11,328 nucleotides of DNA from a bacterium (GTDB lineage: Bacteria > Patescibacteria > Microgenomatia > Levybacterales > GWA1-39-11): the NCBI GenBank assembly GCA_021825285.1, contig JAKAHW010000022.1:1-11328 (forward strand), in the 5' to 3' direction. Both the position numbers and the translations under genes were made by a program. Numbering within the stretch: the first letter of the stretch is position 1; each line of letters opens with the position of its first letter. Shown piece by piece: positions 10,888-11,328 of the stretch. Below the pieces are notes generated by a model. That model did no database searches. It saw only the letters and a list, made by a program, of their open reading frames with translations, and was not told the origin of the DNA.

Positions 10888-11328
10888 ATGTTAATTGTTG
10901 GAGATTCTTCAAATAAGGATTTATCAGAAGGCATTGCAAAAAACACAGGATTTGAGATTATTTATCCTGAGATAACTGTATTTCCAGATTCGGAACAGCG
11001 TGTTCGAATAAATAGGGAAATTGCGGGAGAAAAAGTTTTTTTGGTTAAATCAATTGTATCTCCTGTTGACTCTGCGGTTATGCAGCTTACTTTTTTGGTT
11101 GATGCTCTCAATAAAAACGGTGCAGATAAAGTTATAGGAGTAATTCCTTACATCCCCTACATGCGTGCAGACCATATTTTTAGAACCGGCGAAGCCGTTC
11201 CTCTCGAAGTGGTGATAAAAATGATTCAGGACTCCGGTTTAAACGAAATTATTATGGTTGATCCCCATAGTGTCAAAATTCCTGAGCTTTTTTCAATTAC
11301 GGTACACGATCTTTCCGCGCTAAGTCTT
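10888..11328 (+). CDS. prs: Ribose-phosphate pyrophosphokinase (PRPP synthetase), N-terminal part
   Basis: Makes phosphoribosyl pyrophosphate from ribose 5-phosphate and ATP for nucleotide, His and Trp synthesis. 147 codons are in the window; the rest, including the PRPP-binding loop, lies beyond its end. Recognisable: FPDSEQRVRI (32-41, like F-P-D-G-E), VFLVKSIVSPVDSAVMQLTFLVDAL (50-74), VIPYIPYMRADHIFRTGEAVP (85-105, matching 'V-x-P-Y-x-x-Y-x-R-Q-D-R/K-x-x-x-x-G-E') and IIMVDPHSVKIPELF (121-135, matching 'V-D-L-H'). RADH in place of RQDR/K and DPH for DLH mark a divergent member, so a PRPP-synthetase-like paralogue is possible. The start is supported by GGAGGT (10871-10876), 11 nt upstream inside the end of ybaB; the genes are 5 bp apart. 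Confidence 0.85.
   Translation, partial: MLIVGDSSNKDLSEGIAKNTGFEIIYPEITVFPDSEQRVRINREIAGEKVFLVKSIVSPVDSAVMQLTFLVDALNKNGADKVIGVIPYIPYMRADHIFRTGEAVPLEVVIKMIQDSGLNEIIMVDPHSVKIPELFSITVHDLSALSL

Noticed and set aside
1..11328. CRISPR array, tRNA/rRNA, transposase or complete mobile element
   Set aside because: No regularly spaced repeats, cloverleaf-like segments, transposase motifs or terminal inverted repeats were seen on either strand.

Overview
This is an AT-rich stretch of bacterial chromosome, mostly housekeeping genes with a few lineage-specific ones. The best guess for the organism is a Candidate Phyla Radiation (Patescibacteria) bacterium, perhaps Microgenomates-like. The reasons are small, tightly packed genes; a short YbeY, bS21 and DnaX; a membrane-anchored protein ending in a C-x5-C-x3-C-x6-C tail; several orphan proteins; and -10 boxes placed 6-9 nt before the ATG of most genes. 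TGA is a normal stop (dnaX ends on one), so recoding of TGA as in Gracilibacteria/Absconditabacteria is unlikely. The taxonomy is inferred, not proven.

Layout. 1-212: 3' end of an RND-type transporter gene, convergent with hflX (229-1344, minus). 1509-3841: two cell-envelope genes, an anchored leucine-rich-repeat protein and a lytic transglycosylase whose C-terminal tail lies out of frame. 3869-4758: a small orphan and an XRE-type DNA-binding protein. 4793-5893: the GTPase ychF with a terminator. 5940-7038: two unrecognised genes whose 3' ends overlap tail to tail. 7125-8180: HIT protein, rpsU (bS21) and ybeY, a reduced version of the common HIT-rpsU-yqeY-phoH-ybeY neighbourhood. 8181-8312: a regulatory-looking gap with a 17-codon copy of the dnaX start and a strong hairpin. 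8313-11328: a run of dnaX, a tandem MazG-like protein, ybaB/ebfC and prs (cut by the window end). The usual dnaX-ybaB pairing is kept, but recR is not next to it.

How genes are read. Ten genes (hflX, LRR, transglycosylase, the 132-, 156- and 219-aa orphans, XRE, ychF, HIT, dnaX) have a recognisable -10 box ending 6-9 nt before the ATG and no Shine-Dalgarno sequence, so their mRNAs are predicted to be leaderless. Seven of the ten carry a TGn extended -10. The LRR gene lacks TGn but has a perfect TTGACA. Only rpsU, ybaB and prs have clear Shine-Dalgarno sites, and rpsU also has a structured leader of about 70 nt.

Most worth a second look: the in-frame duplication of the DnaX N-terminus (MVYYRKY, all differences synonymous) upstream of dnaX; the window-wide leaderless pattern; the MazG-like protein with one intact and one dead catalytic half; a possible frameshift to a gamma-like DnaX; the rpsU leader; and the frameshifted transglycosylase tail. 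I found no tRNA, rRNA, CRISPR array, transposase or complete mobile element.
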